Shown here piece by piece: positions 51,684 through 60,874 of a DNA stretch of 64,000 nucleotides. Each line of letters starts with the position of its first letter. The stretch's first letter is position 1. The DNA comes from Mycobacterium sp. ACS1612. GTDB taxonomy: Bacteria > Actinomycetota > Actinomycetes > Mycobacteriales > Mycobacteriaceae. A program made the translations under genes and the position numbers. The stretch is taken from positions 62,001 through 126,000 of the forward strand of contig NZ_LZHZ01000060.1 in the NCBI RefSeq assembly GCF_001667505.1, written 5' to 3'. A model generated the notes under the pieces. The model ran no database searches, was not told where the DNA came from, and worked only from the letters and a program-made list of their open reading frames with translations.

Positions 51684-51980
51684 ATGCGCACCAAACTCAC
51701 TTACGTCACACCGGCATTGGGTGCTGTCGCGGTAGCCGCCGCGATCTTCGCCGCACCGATCGCGTCGGCTTCCACGATCAGCGACGACTGCGCCGACACG
51801 GGCGGCGGCACGGTGTGCCAATCACCGGGAAACGTTCAAATCGACGCCACCCCAGCGCCTTTGTCATACAACCCGTACGGTGACGAGGCATTCCTGCTCG
51901 GCGACGGCTTCGTCGGAGGCGGGTTCGGGGGTGTTCACGGCGGCGGGTTCGGCGGCTTTCATGGCGGCGGGCACAGGTAA
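51684..51980 (+). CDS. small secreted Gly/His-rich protein
   Basis: This is a 98-residue protein from ATG 51684, preceded by GAAGGAG. The signal peptide (residues 1 to about 29) ends ASA-STISDDC. The mature part has two Cys (DDCADTGGGTVC), which may be disulfide-linked, and a Gly/His-rich tail GFGGVHGGGFGGFHGGGHR. The histidines could bind metal. No known family; the signal peptide and ribosome site support it. Confidence 0.7.
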   Translation: MRTKLTYVTPALGAVAVAAAIFAAPIASASTISDDCADTGGGTVCQSPGNVQIDATPAPLSYNPYGDEAFLLGDGFVGGGFGGVHGGGFGGFHGGGHR

Positions 51981-51983
51981 CCG

Positions 51984-53870
51984 CTAGTCGACGCCGCCGG
52001 TGAAATCCAGTGGCAGCTCGGCACGCAACGTCGTTCCGTCACCTCGTGGACTGACGACGGTCAGCGTGCCTCCGACAGCCTCGACGCGGTCGGTGAGGCC
52101 GATCAGTCCCGAACCACCGGACGGATCGGCCCCGCCGACTCCGTCGTCATGGATCGTCAGGACCAGACGGTCATCTTCGACGGCCGCGCGAAGCGTCACG
52201 ACCGACGCGTTCGCGTGTTTGGCCGCGTTGGTCAGCGCCTCCGCGGCGACGTAATAGGCCGCGCCCTCGATGTTCTCCGGTAGCCGCCCGTCGACGTGCA
52301 CATCCAGTTCGATCGGCACGGCGCAGCGCCGCGACAGCGAGCGCAGCGCCGGCCCGAGTCCACCCTTGGACAGGATCGCCGGGTGGATACCGCGGGACAA
52401 CTCCCGCAACTCCTCGACCGCCTCGAGTAGCCCAATGTCCAACGCCGCCAAGTCATTTCGCAACGTAGGCGGGTCCGCGGGCACGTCCGACTCGACGAGC
52501 CGAAGCTTCAGCGCGAGCGCGACGAGGCGTTGCTGAATGCCGTCGTGCAGATCCCGCTCGATGCGACGTCGCGTCTCGTCGGCCGCCGTCACAATGCGGG
52601 CGCGCGACGCCATCAGGTCGGCGTGGGATTGTGCGTTCGCGATGGCGGTGCCGACCAGGGCGGTGAATTCGACCATGTGGGCTTCAGTGTCGTCGGGAAG
52701 CGGACGGTCCAGCGGCGACAGCGCGGTGATCGCGCCCCACAGTGATCCGCTGACCATGATCGGCGCGCCCACCGCCGAGTAGGAGCCCGCCGACAGGCCG
52801 GGCGGCGACTCTTCGATGATCCGGGCCGACGTACCGCTTTGGCGCACCCGCGCCGCCACGGTCACGTCGATCGCGATACGGGACCCGGTGGCCAGGGGCT
52901 GCCCGGTGCGGGTCCACGCGGCGGCCACCGTCGCGCTGCCGTCCGACTCGAATCGCAACAGGCGGGTGATTTCGGCGTCGAGCAGTAGTCCGACTTCCTC
53001 GGTGACCGAGGTGAAGATCTCCCGCGCCGGTCGGCCCTGCGCGACGCATGTCGCGACGCGGCGCAGCGCGGCCTGTTCGTCGGTGACGCGGGCCAGCGCG
53101 TGGCGACCGCGCTGCAGCGATTCGCCCATCGCATTGAAATTGCGTTCCAGCACCCCGATTTCGGCCTTGCCGGTCTCGGGAACGCGCGCCGTCAGGTCAC
53201 CGGCCGACAGCCGCTCCGCCATTCGGGCGGTCCGCCGCACCGGACCGACAACCCCGCGCGCCAGATACAGGGTGCTCAGCGCGGTGACCACCAGGGAGGC
53301 GCCGAGTCCGACGCCCGCGATGATCGTCGCCTGCTGATAGTCGCGGTCGGCGTTCATCTGCTCCGCGTTGCTGAGCTCGAACTCCGCCGTCAGGAATTCG
53401 TCCAACTGCCTGCGCAGCGCGTCCATCCGCTGCTTGCCTTCCTCGTTGGCGGGAAGACCCCGTACCCACGGTTCACCGCGACGCGCAGCGGCGACAAGCG
53501 GGTCCGCATAGTCGTGGACGTAGGCCAGCGCGCTGGTCTGCAGGTCCGCGGCCCGTTCAGCCTGAGTCGGGTGGTCGACCATCGCGCGCAGCGTCGTCAA
53601 CCTTTCCGGAAGCTTCTGGCGGGCCGATTCCCACGGGGCGAGGAAGTTCGGTTCACCGGTGATGATGTAGCCGCGCTGGTTGGTCTCCATGTCGCCGAGC
53701 ATTCGTCGCACGTCGCGGGCCACGAACGACTCCTCCGCTGAATGGGTGGCCAAATCCCTGGCGCGGTGCACGGAGGCCAGCGCGAAAAAGAGCAGAACGA
53801 ACGCCGCCGTGACAATCACCGCGACCACGCCCGTCGCCAACAGCAGACGCGTGGTCAGCCCGACTCGCAC
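51984..53870 (-). CDS. orphan sensor histidine kinase (CHASE3-HAMP-GAF)
   Basis: This is a 628-residue sensor. TM1 is at about 8-32, a CHASE3-type periplasmic domain at about 38-180 (VRRMLGDMETNQRGYIITGE), TM2 at about 183-205, and HAMP at about 206-260 (MAERLSAGDLTARVPETG). A GAF domain spans about 275-415. The HisKA_3 helix is RRIERDLHDGIQQRLVALAL with the phospho-His, and the ATPase includes EALTNAAKHANAS and DDGVGGADPSGGSGLIGLTD. This is the NarX/DesK-type kinase class that partners with LuxR-type regulators, but no regulator is adjacent. The signal is unknown. Confidence 0.92.
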   Translation of the reverse strand: MRVGLTTRLLLATGVVAVIVTAAFVLLFFALASVHRARDLATHSAEESFVARDVRRMLGDMETNQRGYIITGEPNFLAPWESARQKLPERLTTLRAMVDHPTQAERAADLQTSALAYVHDYADPLVAAARRGEPWVRGLPANEEGKQRMDALRRQLDEFLTAEFELSNAEQMNADRDYQQATIIAGVGLGASLVVTALSTLYLARGVVGPVRRTARMAERLSAGDLTARVPETGKAEIGVLERNFNAMGESLQRGRHALARVTDEQAALRRVATCVAQGRPAREIFTSVTEEVGLLLDAEITRLLRFESDGSATVAAAWTRTGQPLATGSRIAIDVTVAARVRQSGTSARIIEESPPGLSAGSYSAVGAPIMVSGSLWGAITALSPLDRPLPDDTEAHMVEFTALVGTAIANAQSHADLMASRARIVTAADETRRRIERDLHDGIQQRLVALALKLRLVESDVPADPPTLRNDLAALDIGLLEAVEELRELSRGIHPAILSKGGLGPALRSLSRRCAVPIELDVHVDGRLPENIEGAAYYVAAEALTNAAKHANASVVTLRAAVEDDRLVLTIHDDGVGGADPSGGSGLIGLTDRVEAVGGTLTVVSPRGDGTTLRAELPLDFTGGVD

Positions 53871-53953
53871 ACGGCTCCCTTCTTGTCCTTCAGGTCCCCG
53901 TCAGTTCGCCTAAAGGTAGAGCATGAGCGTGTGAGCTTCACAACAAAACGGCG

Positions 53954-53998
53954 TACCTTACTCAAGAGTCAGTTCGCATACCTTACTCTTGAGTCAGT
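53954..53998. promoter_or_regulatory. 25-bp direct repeat with palindromic centres before fadE24
   Basis: TACCTTACTC occurs at 53954 and 53979, 25 bases apart. Each copy contains a palindromic 10-mer: ACTCAAGAGT (53960-53969) and ACTCTTGAGT (53985-53994), which are reverse complements of each other, followed by CAGTT. It lies 42-86 bases before the fadE24 ATG, a good position for a two-site operator. Confidence 0.65.
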
Positions 53999-54039
53999 TG
54001 CGTGTTCGCGCACGTCCACCAGCAAGTGAGGCAGCTGCC

Positions 54040-55416
54040 ATGACCAACACACTGCCGTCCAAGAAGCGCTCGGGCAAAGAGAGCGCCGTCGGCATGCACA
54101 AGCACAAGCGGACAGCGACCGACATCGGGTTGGCGCTGATCACCCCCATCGTCGGGCAGGAGTTTCTGGACCGCTACAACCTGCGTGATCCGCTGAACCG
54201 TGGTCTGAAGTACGGCGTCAAGCAGGTGTTCACCGCCGCGGGCGCGGCCAATCGGCAGTTCAAGCGGGTCTCCGGCGCGCCGGGCGGGCCCACCCGGCTG
54301 AAGAAGAGCGGGGCGGACTTCTTCGACCTGACCCCCGACGACGAACAGCAGATGATCGTCGACACCGTCACCGAGTTCGCCGACGAGGTGATGCGGCCCG
54401 CCGCGCACGACGCCGACGAGGCCACCACCTATCCCCCGGAGCTCGTCGCCAAGGCCACCGAACTGGGCATCACGGCCATCAACGTGCCCGAGGATTTCGA
54501 CGGCATCGCCGCGCACCGCGCCGCGGTGACCAACGTGCTGGTAACTGAGGCGCTGGCGTACGGCGACATGGGTCTTGCGCTGCCGATCCTTGCGCCGGCG
54601 GGCGTCGCCTCCGCGCTGACGCACTGGGGCAGCGCCGATCAGCAGGCGACCTACCTCAAGGAGTTCGCGGGTGAGAACGTCCCGCAGGCGTGTGTGGCGA
54701 TCGCCGAACCACATCCGCTTTTCGATCCCACAGCATTGAAGACCACCGCGGTGCGCACCCCCAGCGGCTACCGCCTCGACGGCGTCAAGTCGTTGGTACC
54801 CGCGGCCGCGAACGCCGAATTGTTCATCGTGGCAGCACAACTCAACGGCAAGCCCGCACTTTTCATCGTCGAAGCATCGACCAAGGGCCTCACAGTCACC
54901 GCCGACCCGAGCATGGGTATCCGGGCGGCGGCGCTCGGCAAGGTCGAACTCGACCGCGTCACCGTGCCGTTGAGCGCGCGCCTCGGCGAGGACGGTGCGA
55001 CCGACGCCGACTACTCCGAAGCCGTCGCGCTGTCGCGTCTGGGATGGGCAGCGTTGGCGGTCGGAACCGCACACGCGGTGCTCGACTACGTGGTGCCCTA
55101 CGTCAAGGAACGGCACGCCTTCGGAGAACCGATCGCGCACCGGCAAGCGGTGGCGTTCATGTGCGCCAACATCGCGATCGAGTTCGACGGGCTGCGGCTC
55201 ATCACCTGGCGCGGAGCCTCTCGCGCCGACCAGGGTCTGCCATTCGCCCGTGAGGCCGCGCTGGCGAAGCGACTGGGCACCGACAAGGGCATGCAGATCG
55301 GACTGGACGGCGTGCAACTGCTCGGCGGCCACGGTTACACCAAGGAGCACCCGGTCGAACGCTGGTACCGCGACCTGCGGGCCATCGGCGTCGCCGAGGG
55401 TGTCGTCGTCGTCTAA
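54040..55416 (+). CDS. fadE24: acyl-CoA dehydrogenase FadE24
   Basis: This is a 458-residue protein of the ACAD fold with an N-terminal extension of ~100 residues before FFDLTPDDEQQMIVDTVTEF. Core blocks are PQACVAIAEPHPLFDPTAL, RHAFGEPIAHRQAVAFM and GVQLLGGHGYTKEHPVERWY. It lacks the C-terminal EGTxQIQ found in FadE23, so it may be the partner subunit without the catalytic Glu. It forms an operon with fadE23. ATG 54040 is preferred over 53989, which falls in the operator. In M. tuberculosis the pair is known to respond to isoniazid, which suggests a role in fatty acid recycling. Confidence 0.92.
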   Translation: MTNTLPSKKRSGKESAVGMHKHKRTATDIGLALITPIVGQEFLDRYNLRDPLNRGLKYGVKQVFTAAGAANRQFKRVSGAPGGPTRLKKSGADFFDLTPDDEQQMIVDTVTEFADEVMRPAAHDADEATTYPPELVAKATELGITAINVPEDFDGIAAHRAAVTNVLVTEALAYGDMGLALPILAPAGVASALTHWGSADQQATYLKEFAGENVPQACVAIAEPHPLFDPTALKTTAVRTPSGYRLDGVKSLVPAAANAELFIVAAQLNGKPALFIVEASTKGLTVTADPSMGIRAAALGKVELDRVTVPLSARLGEDGATDADYSEAVALSRLGWAALAVGTAHAVLDYVVPYVKERHAFGEPIAHRQAVAFMCANIAIEFDGLRLITWRGASRADQGLPFAREAALAKRLGTDKGMQIGLDGVQLLGGHGYTKEHPVERWYRDLRAIGVAEGVVVV

Positions 55417-55436
55417 CTTCGAGCGAAAGTCGAACC

Positions 55437-56648
55437 ATGGCAATCAATCTGGAACTTCCGCGCAAGCTGGAAGCGGTCATCGAGAAGGCGCATCAGGGCG
55501 CCGCTGAGATGCTGAGGCCGATCGCCCGCAAGTGGGATCTGCGCGAGCACGAATACCCCGTCGAGTTGGACACGCTGGCGACATTGTTCGAAGGCATCTC
55601 GGACGCAAAGGCTTTCGCGTTCGCGGGCGCCGAGGCCTTCGCGGGCACCGAGACCAAGGAAACAAACCACAACGGCGGCAACATGTCAGCCGTCCTCAAC
55701 GTGATGGAAATCAGTTGGGGCGACGTAGCTCTGATGCTGTCGGTACCGCGCCAAGGCCTCGGCAACGCCGCGATCTCCAGCGTGGCCACCCCTGAACAGC
55801 TGGAGAAGCTCGGCAAGGGCGTGTGGGCGGCCATGGCCATCACCGAACCCGGCTTCGGGTCGGACTCCGCGGCGGTGTCGACCACCGCGAAACTCGACGG
55901 CGACGAGTACGTCATCAATGGCGAGAAGATTTTCGTCACCGCCGGATCACGGGCCTCCCACATCGTCGTGTGGGCGACGCTGGACAAGTCGCTGGGGCGC
56001 GCGGCGATCAAGTCGTTCATCGTGCCGCGCGATCACCCCGGCGTCACGGTCGAGCGTCTCGAGGACAAGCTCGGCATCAAGGCCTCCGACACCGCGGTGA
56101 TCCGGTTCGACAACGTCCGCATCCCGAAGGACAACCTGCTGGGCAGCCCGGAGATCCAGGTGGATAAGGGCTTCGCCGGGGTGATGGAGACCTTCGACAA
56201 CACGCGTCCGGTGGTCGCCGCGATGGCGGTCGGCATCGCCCGCGCCGCGCTCGAGGAACTGCGCAAGATCCTCACCGAGGCCGGTGTCGAGATCTCCTAC
56301 GACAAGCCGTCCCACGCACAGAGCGCGCCCGCCGCCGAGTTCCTGCGCATGGAATCCGATTGGGAGGCGGCCTATCTGCTGATGGTTCGCTCCGCCTGGC
56401 AGGCCGACAACAACATCCCGAACTCCAAGGAAGCGTCGATGGGCAAGGCCAAGGCCGGCCGCGTCGCCAGCGACATCACGCTCAAGGCGGTCGAACTGGC
56501 AGGCACCGTCGGCTATTCGGAGCAGACGCTGTTGGAGAAGTGGGCCCGCGACAGCAAGATCCTCGACATCTTCGAGGGCACGCAGCAGATCCAGCAACTG
56601 GTGGTGGCTCGCCGCCTGCTGGGCCTGTCGTCGTCCGAGCTGAAGTAA
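55437..56648 (+). CDS. fadE23: acyl-CoA dehydrogenase FadE23
   Basis: This is a 403-residue acyl-CoA dehydrogenase. Blocks are AMAITEPGFGSDSAAVSTTA, VINGEKIFVTAGSRASHIV and GVMETFDNTRPVVAAMAVG. The C-terminal ILDIFEGTQQIQQLVVARRL carries the catalytic Glu in the medium-chain position. It follows fadE24 after 20 bases. The two together probably make one heteromeric enzyme. It converges with the YhdH-type gene 34 bases away. Confidence 0.93.
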   Translation: MAINLELPRKLEAVIEKAHQGAAEMLRPIARKWDLREHEYPVELDTLATLFEGISDAKAFAFAGAEAFAGTETKETNHNGGNMSAVLNVMEISWGDVALMLSVPRQGLGNAAISSVATPEQLEKLGKGVWAAMAITEPGFGSDSAAVSTTAKLDGDEYVINGEKIFVTAGSRASHIVVWATLDKSLGRAAIKSFIVPRDHPGVTVERLEDKLGIKASDTAVIRFDNVRIPKDNLLGSPEIQVDKGFAGVMETFDNTRPVVAAMAVGIARAALEELRKILTEAGVEISYDKPSHAQSAPAAEFLRMESDWEAAYLLMVRSAWQADNNIPNSKEASMGKAKAGRVASDITLKAVELAGTVGYSEQTLLEKWARDSKILDIFEGTQQIQQLVVARRLLGLSSSELK

Positions 56649-56682
56649 CTCCCCTTTTCCGCGCGGGAGAAGAACCGCCCTC

Positions 56683-57681
56683 TTAGAAGCCGCCCTTGAC
56701 CACCACACGGGTGCGGCCTGTGACGCCGCCCCCGACGATGCTGCGCAGGGTGCGCGGTGCGTCGAGGATCGAGACGTCATGGGTGATGTCGTCGAGGTGA
56801 TCGGGCAGTAGCTCGGTGGCGATCGACTGCCACAGTTCGCGACGCTTGGCGATCGGCAGCAGCACCGAGTCGATGCCGGCCAGCGTGACACCGCGCAGGA
56901 TGAACGGCATCACCGTCGTCGGCAGATCAGCCGACCGGGCCAGGCCTGAAATCGCCGCCACACCAGCGTAATTGAGCGTGCTCAACGCATACGCGAGCGT
57001 GTCGCCGCCCACGCTGTCGACCACCGCGGCGTAGCTCGACTTGCCGAGCGGGCGAACCTTCTCGCCCTCCGCGGGCAGTCGGCCGACCACCTGGTACGCG
57101 CCGAGCCCCATCAGATAGTCGTGCGCCTCCGCCTTTCCGGTGGATGCAATCACCTCGTAGCCGATCTTGGCCAGCAAGTCGACGCTGACGCTGCCGACGC
57201 CGCCCGTCGCGCCGGTGACCAGCACCGGCCCATCCTGAGGCCGCACCCCATGTGCGCGAATTGCGTTGACGCTCATGGCCGCTGTGAAGCCGGCAGTGCC
57301 GATGGCGGCCGCCTGCGCGGTGGTCAGGGTATCCAGCTTGACCAGATAGTCGGCCGGAAACCGTGCGGTGTCGGCATATCCGCCGTGGCGGCCGGTGCCG
57401 ATGTCGTAGCCGTGGGCGACCACCCGATCCCCCACCGCGAAGTCGTCGACCGTGCTTGCAGTCACCGTGCCGGCGACATCGATACCCGGAATGAGCGGAT
57501 ACGACCGTGCCACACCGCCCTTCGGGGTGATGGCCAGTGCGTCCTTGTAGTTGACGCCGGAGTATTCGACGGAGACCGTGACGTCACCCTCGGGCAAGAA
57601 GCTGTCGTCGACAACCTCGTGCCCAAGCGTGATCGCGCCCTCGGCGTCCTGGTGTGCGACCAAAGCGTTGACTGCGACCAT
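56683..57681 (-). CDS. YhdH/AcuI-type zinc-free alcohol dehydrogenase family protein
   Basis: This 332-residue medium-chain dehydrogenase/reductase is of the YhdH/AcuI type, NADPH-dependent acryloyl-CoA or quinone reductases. SGVNYKDALAITPKGGVARS is the diagnostic N-terminal motif; the cofactor loop is VLVTGATGGVGSVSVDLLAK, and structural-zinc cysteines are absent. PLIPGIDVAGTV and GTAGFTAAMSVNAI complete the fold. A homologous reductase (FadB4) follows fadE24-fadE23 in M. tuberculosis, although here the gene is convergent. ATG 57681 is preferred to 57699. Confidence 0.88.
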   Translation of the reverse strand: MVAVNALVAHQDAEGAITLGHEVVDDSFLPEGDVTVSVEYSGVNYKDALAITPKGGVARSYPLIPGIDVAGTVTASTVDDFAVGDRVVAHGYDIGTGRHGGYADTARFPADYLVKLDTLTTAQAAAIGTAGFTAAMSVNAIRAHGVRPQDGPVLVTGATGGVGSVSVDLLAKIGYEVIASTGKAEAHDYLMGLGAYQVVGRLPAEGEKVRPLGKSSYAAVVDSVGGDTLAYALSTLNYAGVAAISGLARSADLPTTVMPFILRGVTLAGIDSVLLPIAKRRELWQSIATELLPDHLDDITHDVSILDAPRTLRSIVGGGVTGRTRVVVKGGF

Positions 57682-57700
57682 GGGCTCAGTATTCACCAAA

Positions 57701-57736
57701 CGCGAAAGCCCCCGACTCGGTGTCGGGGGCTTCGCG
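57701..57736. terminator. strong hairpin between the YhdH-type and antigen-85 genes
   Basis: The core stem AGCCCCCGAC / GTCGGGGGCT (10 bp) with loop TCGGT, extended by CGCGAA/TTCGCG with a one-base bulge. It lies 12-47 bases beyond the antigen-85 stop and would end that transcript on the minus strand. Confidence 0.85.
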
Positions 57737-57747
57737 TGTTCCGCTGA

Positions 57748-58722
57748 TCAGCCGAGGTAGGAGATCAGGTCCGGCTTCATCTGCTGAAGCTGCGCACCCC
57801 AGTAGCCCCAGCTGTGGGTGCCGTTGGGCGGGAAGTTGAAGACCGCATTGCGACCGCCCGCGGCGATGTAGTTGTCGCGGAACGTCTCGTTGGTGCGGAT
57901 CGTCAGACCTTCGAGGAACGTGGCCGGGAGGTCGGCGCCGCCCAATTCATTCGGCGTGCCGTTGCCGCAGTACACCCACAGTCGGGTGTTGTTGGCCACC
58001 AGCGCAGGGATCTGCAGCATCGGGTCGTTGCGCTTCCAGGCGCTGTTCGGGTCTTCGGTCGGACCCCACATGTCGTTGGCCTTGTAGCCGCCCGCGTCGC
58101 CCATCGCCATGTTGATCAGGAATGGCCAACTGCCCTCGGACGGATTGAGGAATGCCGACAACGAGCCTGCGTAGACGTACATCTCCGGGTGGTAGACCGC
58201 CAGGATCATCGCGGAGTTGCCCGACATGGACAGGCCGACCGCGGCATTGCCGGTCGTGGACACACCCTTGTTGGCGGACAACCACTGAGGCAGCTCACTG
58301 GTCAGAAACGTTTCCCACTTGTACGTCTGGCACCCGCTCTTGCCGCAGGCGGGTGAATACCAGTCGGAATAGAAGCTCGATTGGCCACCGACCGGCATCA
58401 CGATCGACAGCGGGGTATCGAGGAACCACTCGAACGCCTGGGTGTTGATGTCCCAGCCGTTGTAGTCGTCCTGGGCACGCAGGCCGTCCAACAGATACAC
58501 CGCGTGCGATCCGGTGCCCTTCTGGAACTGGATCTTGATGTCCCGGCCCATCGACGGCGACGGCACCATCAGGTACTCGACCGGCAGGCCTGGCCGGGAG
58601 AAGGCACCCGCAGTCGCGGACTCCCCCGCTAGGCCGACCACGCCCGGCAGGACGGCCGCCGCAATGGCTGCCACCGCGAACCGGCGCGCCCAATGGCCAC
58701 GAATCTTGTCAACGAACCTCAT
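57748..58722 (-). CDS. antigen 85-type mycolyltransferase
   Basis: This is a 324-residue member of the antigen 85 (Fbp) family. A signal peptide (1 to about 40) precedes FSRPGLPVEYLMVPSPSMGR. The nucleophile elbow is GLSMSGNSAMIL, and HSWGYWGAQL holds the catalytic His. CGKSGCQTYKWETF contains the conserved Cys pair and fibronectin-binding-type loop. It transfers mycolate between trehalose monomycolates and arabinogalactan in the cell envelope. Which paralogue (A, B or C) cannot be told from sequence alone. The 292-base stretch upstream, shared with the TetR gene, shows no gene. Confidence 0.97.
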   Translation of the reverse strand: MRFVDKIRGHWARRFAVAAIAAAVLPGVVGLAGESATAGAFSRPGLPVEYLMVPSPSMGRDIKIQFQKGTGSHAVYLLDGLRAQDDYNGWDINTQAFEWFLDTPLSIVMPVGGQSSFYSDWYSPACGKSGCQTYKWETFLTSELPQWLSANKGVSTTGNAAVGLSMSGNSAMILAVYHPEMYVYAGSLSAFLNPSEGSWPFLINMAMGDAGGYKANDMWGPTEDPNSAWKRNDPMLQIPALVANNTRLWVYCGNGTPNELGGADLPATFLEGLTIRTNETFRDNYIAAGGRNAVFNFPPNGTHSWGYWGAQLQQMKPDLISYLG

Positions 58723-59014
58723 AGAGCAATTCCATCCATCTTCCGGTTACCGCTCCAGCTGTAACTAGTTCCCCCGACGATCACAGATCGTCATTCGCCA
58801 CCGCAGCACTGTCTCTGCTGCGCTGTCGCGCCCGCTCTATTGAGCCCGGTTCGGCGGAAGAGCGGACCGAGAAAATTTCAGTTGTGCGTGAGCAGTAAAA
58901 CATGCGACCAGCACACCTGAAACCCCGGCAGGCGTTGACTGCCACTTTCCTGTGAAATATCGGCCGTCTTTTCAGCGCTATTTGCTTGCCTCGCGGGACC
59001 GTAGGCTGCGGCTT

Positions 59015-59581
59015 ATGGGGAGGGCTGATTCGCCGACGGGCAACCGGTTGTCGGTCGACGACTGGATCCAGGCGGGCTTTGCGATTCTGGCCGAGGAGGG
59101 CATCAAAGCGCTCAAGATCGACCGGTTGTGTCGCCGCCTCGAAGTGACCAAGGGCAGCTTCTATTGGCACTTCAACGACATCGCCGGCTATCGCACCGCG
59201 CTGGTACAGGCCTGGGGCGAACTGCGCGGCGACGATCGCAGCGACCTCGGCGAGTTGGCCTCGCTTCCGCCGCGGGAACGCCTGTCACGCATGATGTCGT
59301 CGCTGGTCAGCCCCCGTCACTGGACTCTGGAACGCGCAATGCGGGAGTGGGCCCGCACGAACGCCGACGTGGCGGCCAGCGTGCGCGCCGCGGATCTGCG
59401 CGTGCTCGCCGCAGTACGCCAGGCGTTCCTCGACTACGGGTTCGACGCCGACGAGGCCGAACTGCGGGCCAACGCCACCTTCGCCGCAGGCGTCGGCTTC
59501 CTGCACCTGGCCGGCCCGCACCCGAACGCCCGCGCGGCCGCCGGGCGCGAGGGCTTCCTCGACATCATGCTCAAGCGCTGA
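59015..59581 (+). CDS. TetR-family regulator
   Basis: This is a 188-residue TetR-type repressor starting at ATG 59015. The HTH is at about residues 20-60 (WIQAGFAILAEEGIKALKID, then LEVTKGSFYWHFNDIAGYRT). The rest is the ligand-binding bundle. It precedes a five-gene catabolic operon and probably represses it; palindromes upstream of the next two promoters are candidate operators. An alternative start lies upstream at 58952 but adds basic residues unlike the family. Confidence 0.92.
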   Translation: MGRADSPTGNRLSVDDWIQAGFAILAEEGIKALKIDRLCRRLEVTKGSFYWHFNDIAGYRTALVQAWGELRGDDRSDLGELASLPPRERLSRMMSSLVSPRHWTLERAMREWARTNADVAASVRAADLRVLAAVRQAFLDYGFDADEAELRANATFAAGVGFLHLAGPHPNARAAAGREGFLDIMLKR

Positions 59582-59657
59582 CGCTCACCGCGCCGCGACC
59601 GCGGCTCGTTCGCGGAATTTGCTAGATCACGATCCGGGCGCGATTCGGCGCGTCGTC

Positions 59658-59675
59658 CCATACCAAAAGGTATGG
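59658..59675. promoter_or_regulatory. inverted repeat before the monooxygenase-like gene
   Basis: CCATACC-AAAA-GGTATGG has perfect 7-bp arms and ends 12 bases before the ATG at 59688. It is well placed to be the operator of the adjacent TetR-type protein. Confidence 0.65.
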
Positions 59676-59687
59676 TAGCGTCGCGCC

Positions 59688-60863
59688 ATGCCCGCCGGAA
59701 CGGCCGCCCGGCCGACGATCACTGCAGAATTCGTGGCGCGGCTCGGCGAACGGGCAGCGGAAGCCGAACGACTGCGCCGGCTGCCGCAGGCCACCGTCGA
59801 CGACCTCCTCGCGTCCGGTTTCACCGACCTGCTGGTGCCCGCCCGCTACGGCGGCGCGCAGGCCGATTTCCCGGCCATTCTGGATCCCGTGCGGCGAATG
59901 GCGCACGGCTGCGCGTCGAGCGCCTGGACGATCGGGTTCTACGCGCTGCACAACTGGCTGCTCGCGCTGTTCGACGAGCGCGCGCAGCAGGAGGCGTTCG
60001 TTACCCGGCCGTTCCTCGCGCCAGCGCCGCTGGCTCCGACGGGCCGCGGCCTCCCGTGTGACGACGGCGTCCGGCTCACCGGCCGCTGGTCGTGGGTCAC
60101 CGGTGTGATGCACGGCAACTGGGTCATCGTCGGCGCGTTGTGCGGCCCCGAGGAGGATCGAGCCGGGATCTACCCCGCGCTGGCCTTGCTGCCGATCGAC
60201 CAGATCGAGATCGACGACGTCTGGCACACCGACGGCATGCGCGCCACCGGGTCCAACGACGTCGTCGCCTCCGATGTATTCGTCCCTGCGCACCGGTTGG
60301 TGCGGGTGGCCGACATCTACACCGGGACGGCGCCGGGGGCGGGTCTGCACGACGCCGACGCCTACCGCTGGCCGATGGTGCCCGCCTTGGCGCTGCTGGC
60401 CGCCATGCCGGCACTGGGCAGCGCCGAACGCGCCGCTGAGATCTACGCGGAGCGACTGTCGCAGCGGGTGCTGGCCTACGAAGACGTGATGCAGAAGGAC
60501 AAGCCGATCGCCCAAGCGCATCTGGCCGAAGCCCGCGTCCGGCTGCGCGCGTTACACGGCCTGCTCGCCGACACCGTCACGGACATCGAAAACCACGTTG
60601 CCACAGGCGATCCCGTACCACGGCAGGTTCGCGGCGAGGCCAGGCTCGCGGCTGCGTACATCGTGCACGAGTCGCGCGCGGTGATCGGCAACCTGCTCGA
60701 GGCGTCCGGCGCCAGCGTCCACTTCCTCGACAACCCACTGCAGCGGATCAAGCGCGACGTCGACGTGATCTGCGGGCACGTGATTTTCGACTACGACACC
60801 AGCCGCGAACTCTCCGGAGCCCTCACACTGGGGATGAAGGTGCCGCGAACCGCGATGGTGTGA
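59688..60863 (+). CDS. acyl-CoA-dehydrogenase-fold flavin monooxygenase-like protein
   Basis: This is a 391-residue protein of the acyl-CoA dehydrogenase fold, closest by layout to group D flavin hydroxylases (HsaA/HpaB-like). ATVDDLLASGFTDLLVPARY and the FY-ALHNW segment are typical of that branch. GRWSWVTGVMHGNWVIVGAL, GMRATGSNDVVASDVFVPAH and ASVHFLDNPLQRIKRDVDVI follow. It lacks the EGTxQ catalytic Glu of dehydrogenases. It may hydroxylate an aromatic acid using reduced flavin from a separate reductase. Its stop region leads into the next gene. Confidence 0.8.
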   Translation: MPAGTAARPTITAEFVARLGERAAEAERLRRLPQATVDDLLASGFTDLLVPARYGGAQADFPAILDPVRRMAHGCASSAWTIGFYALHNWLLALFDERAQQEAFVTRPFLAPAPLAPTGRGLPCDDGVRLTGRWSWVTGVMHGNWVIVGALCGPEEDRAGIYPALALLPIDQIEIDDVWHTDGMRATGSNDVVASDVFVPAHRLVRVADIYTGTAPGAGLHDADAYRWPMVPALALLAAMPALGSAERAAEIYAERLSQRVLAYEDVMQKDKPIAQAHLAEARVRLRALHGLLADTVTDIENHVATGDPVPRQVRGEARLAAAYIVHESRAVIGNLLEASGASVHFLDNPLQRIKRDVDVICGHVIFDYDTSRELSGALTLGMKVPRTAMV

Positions 60864-60874
60864 GAGGGGACCCC

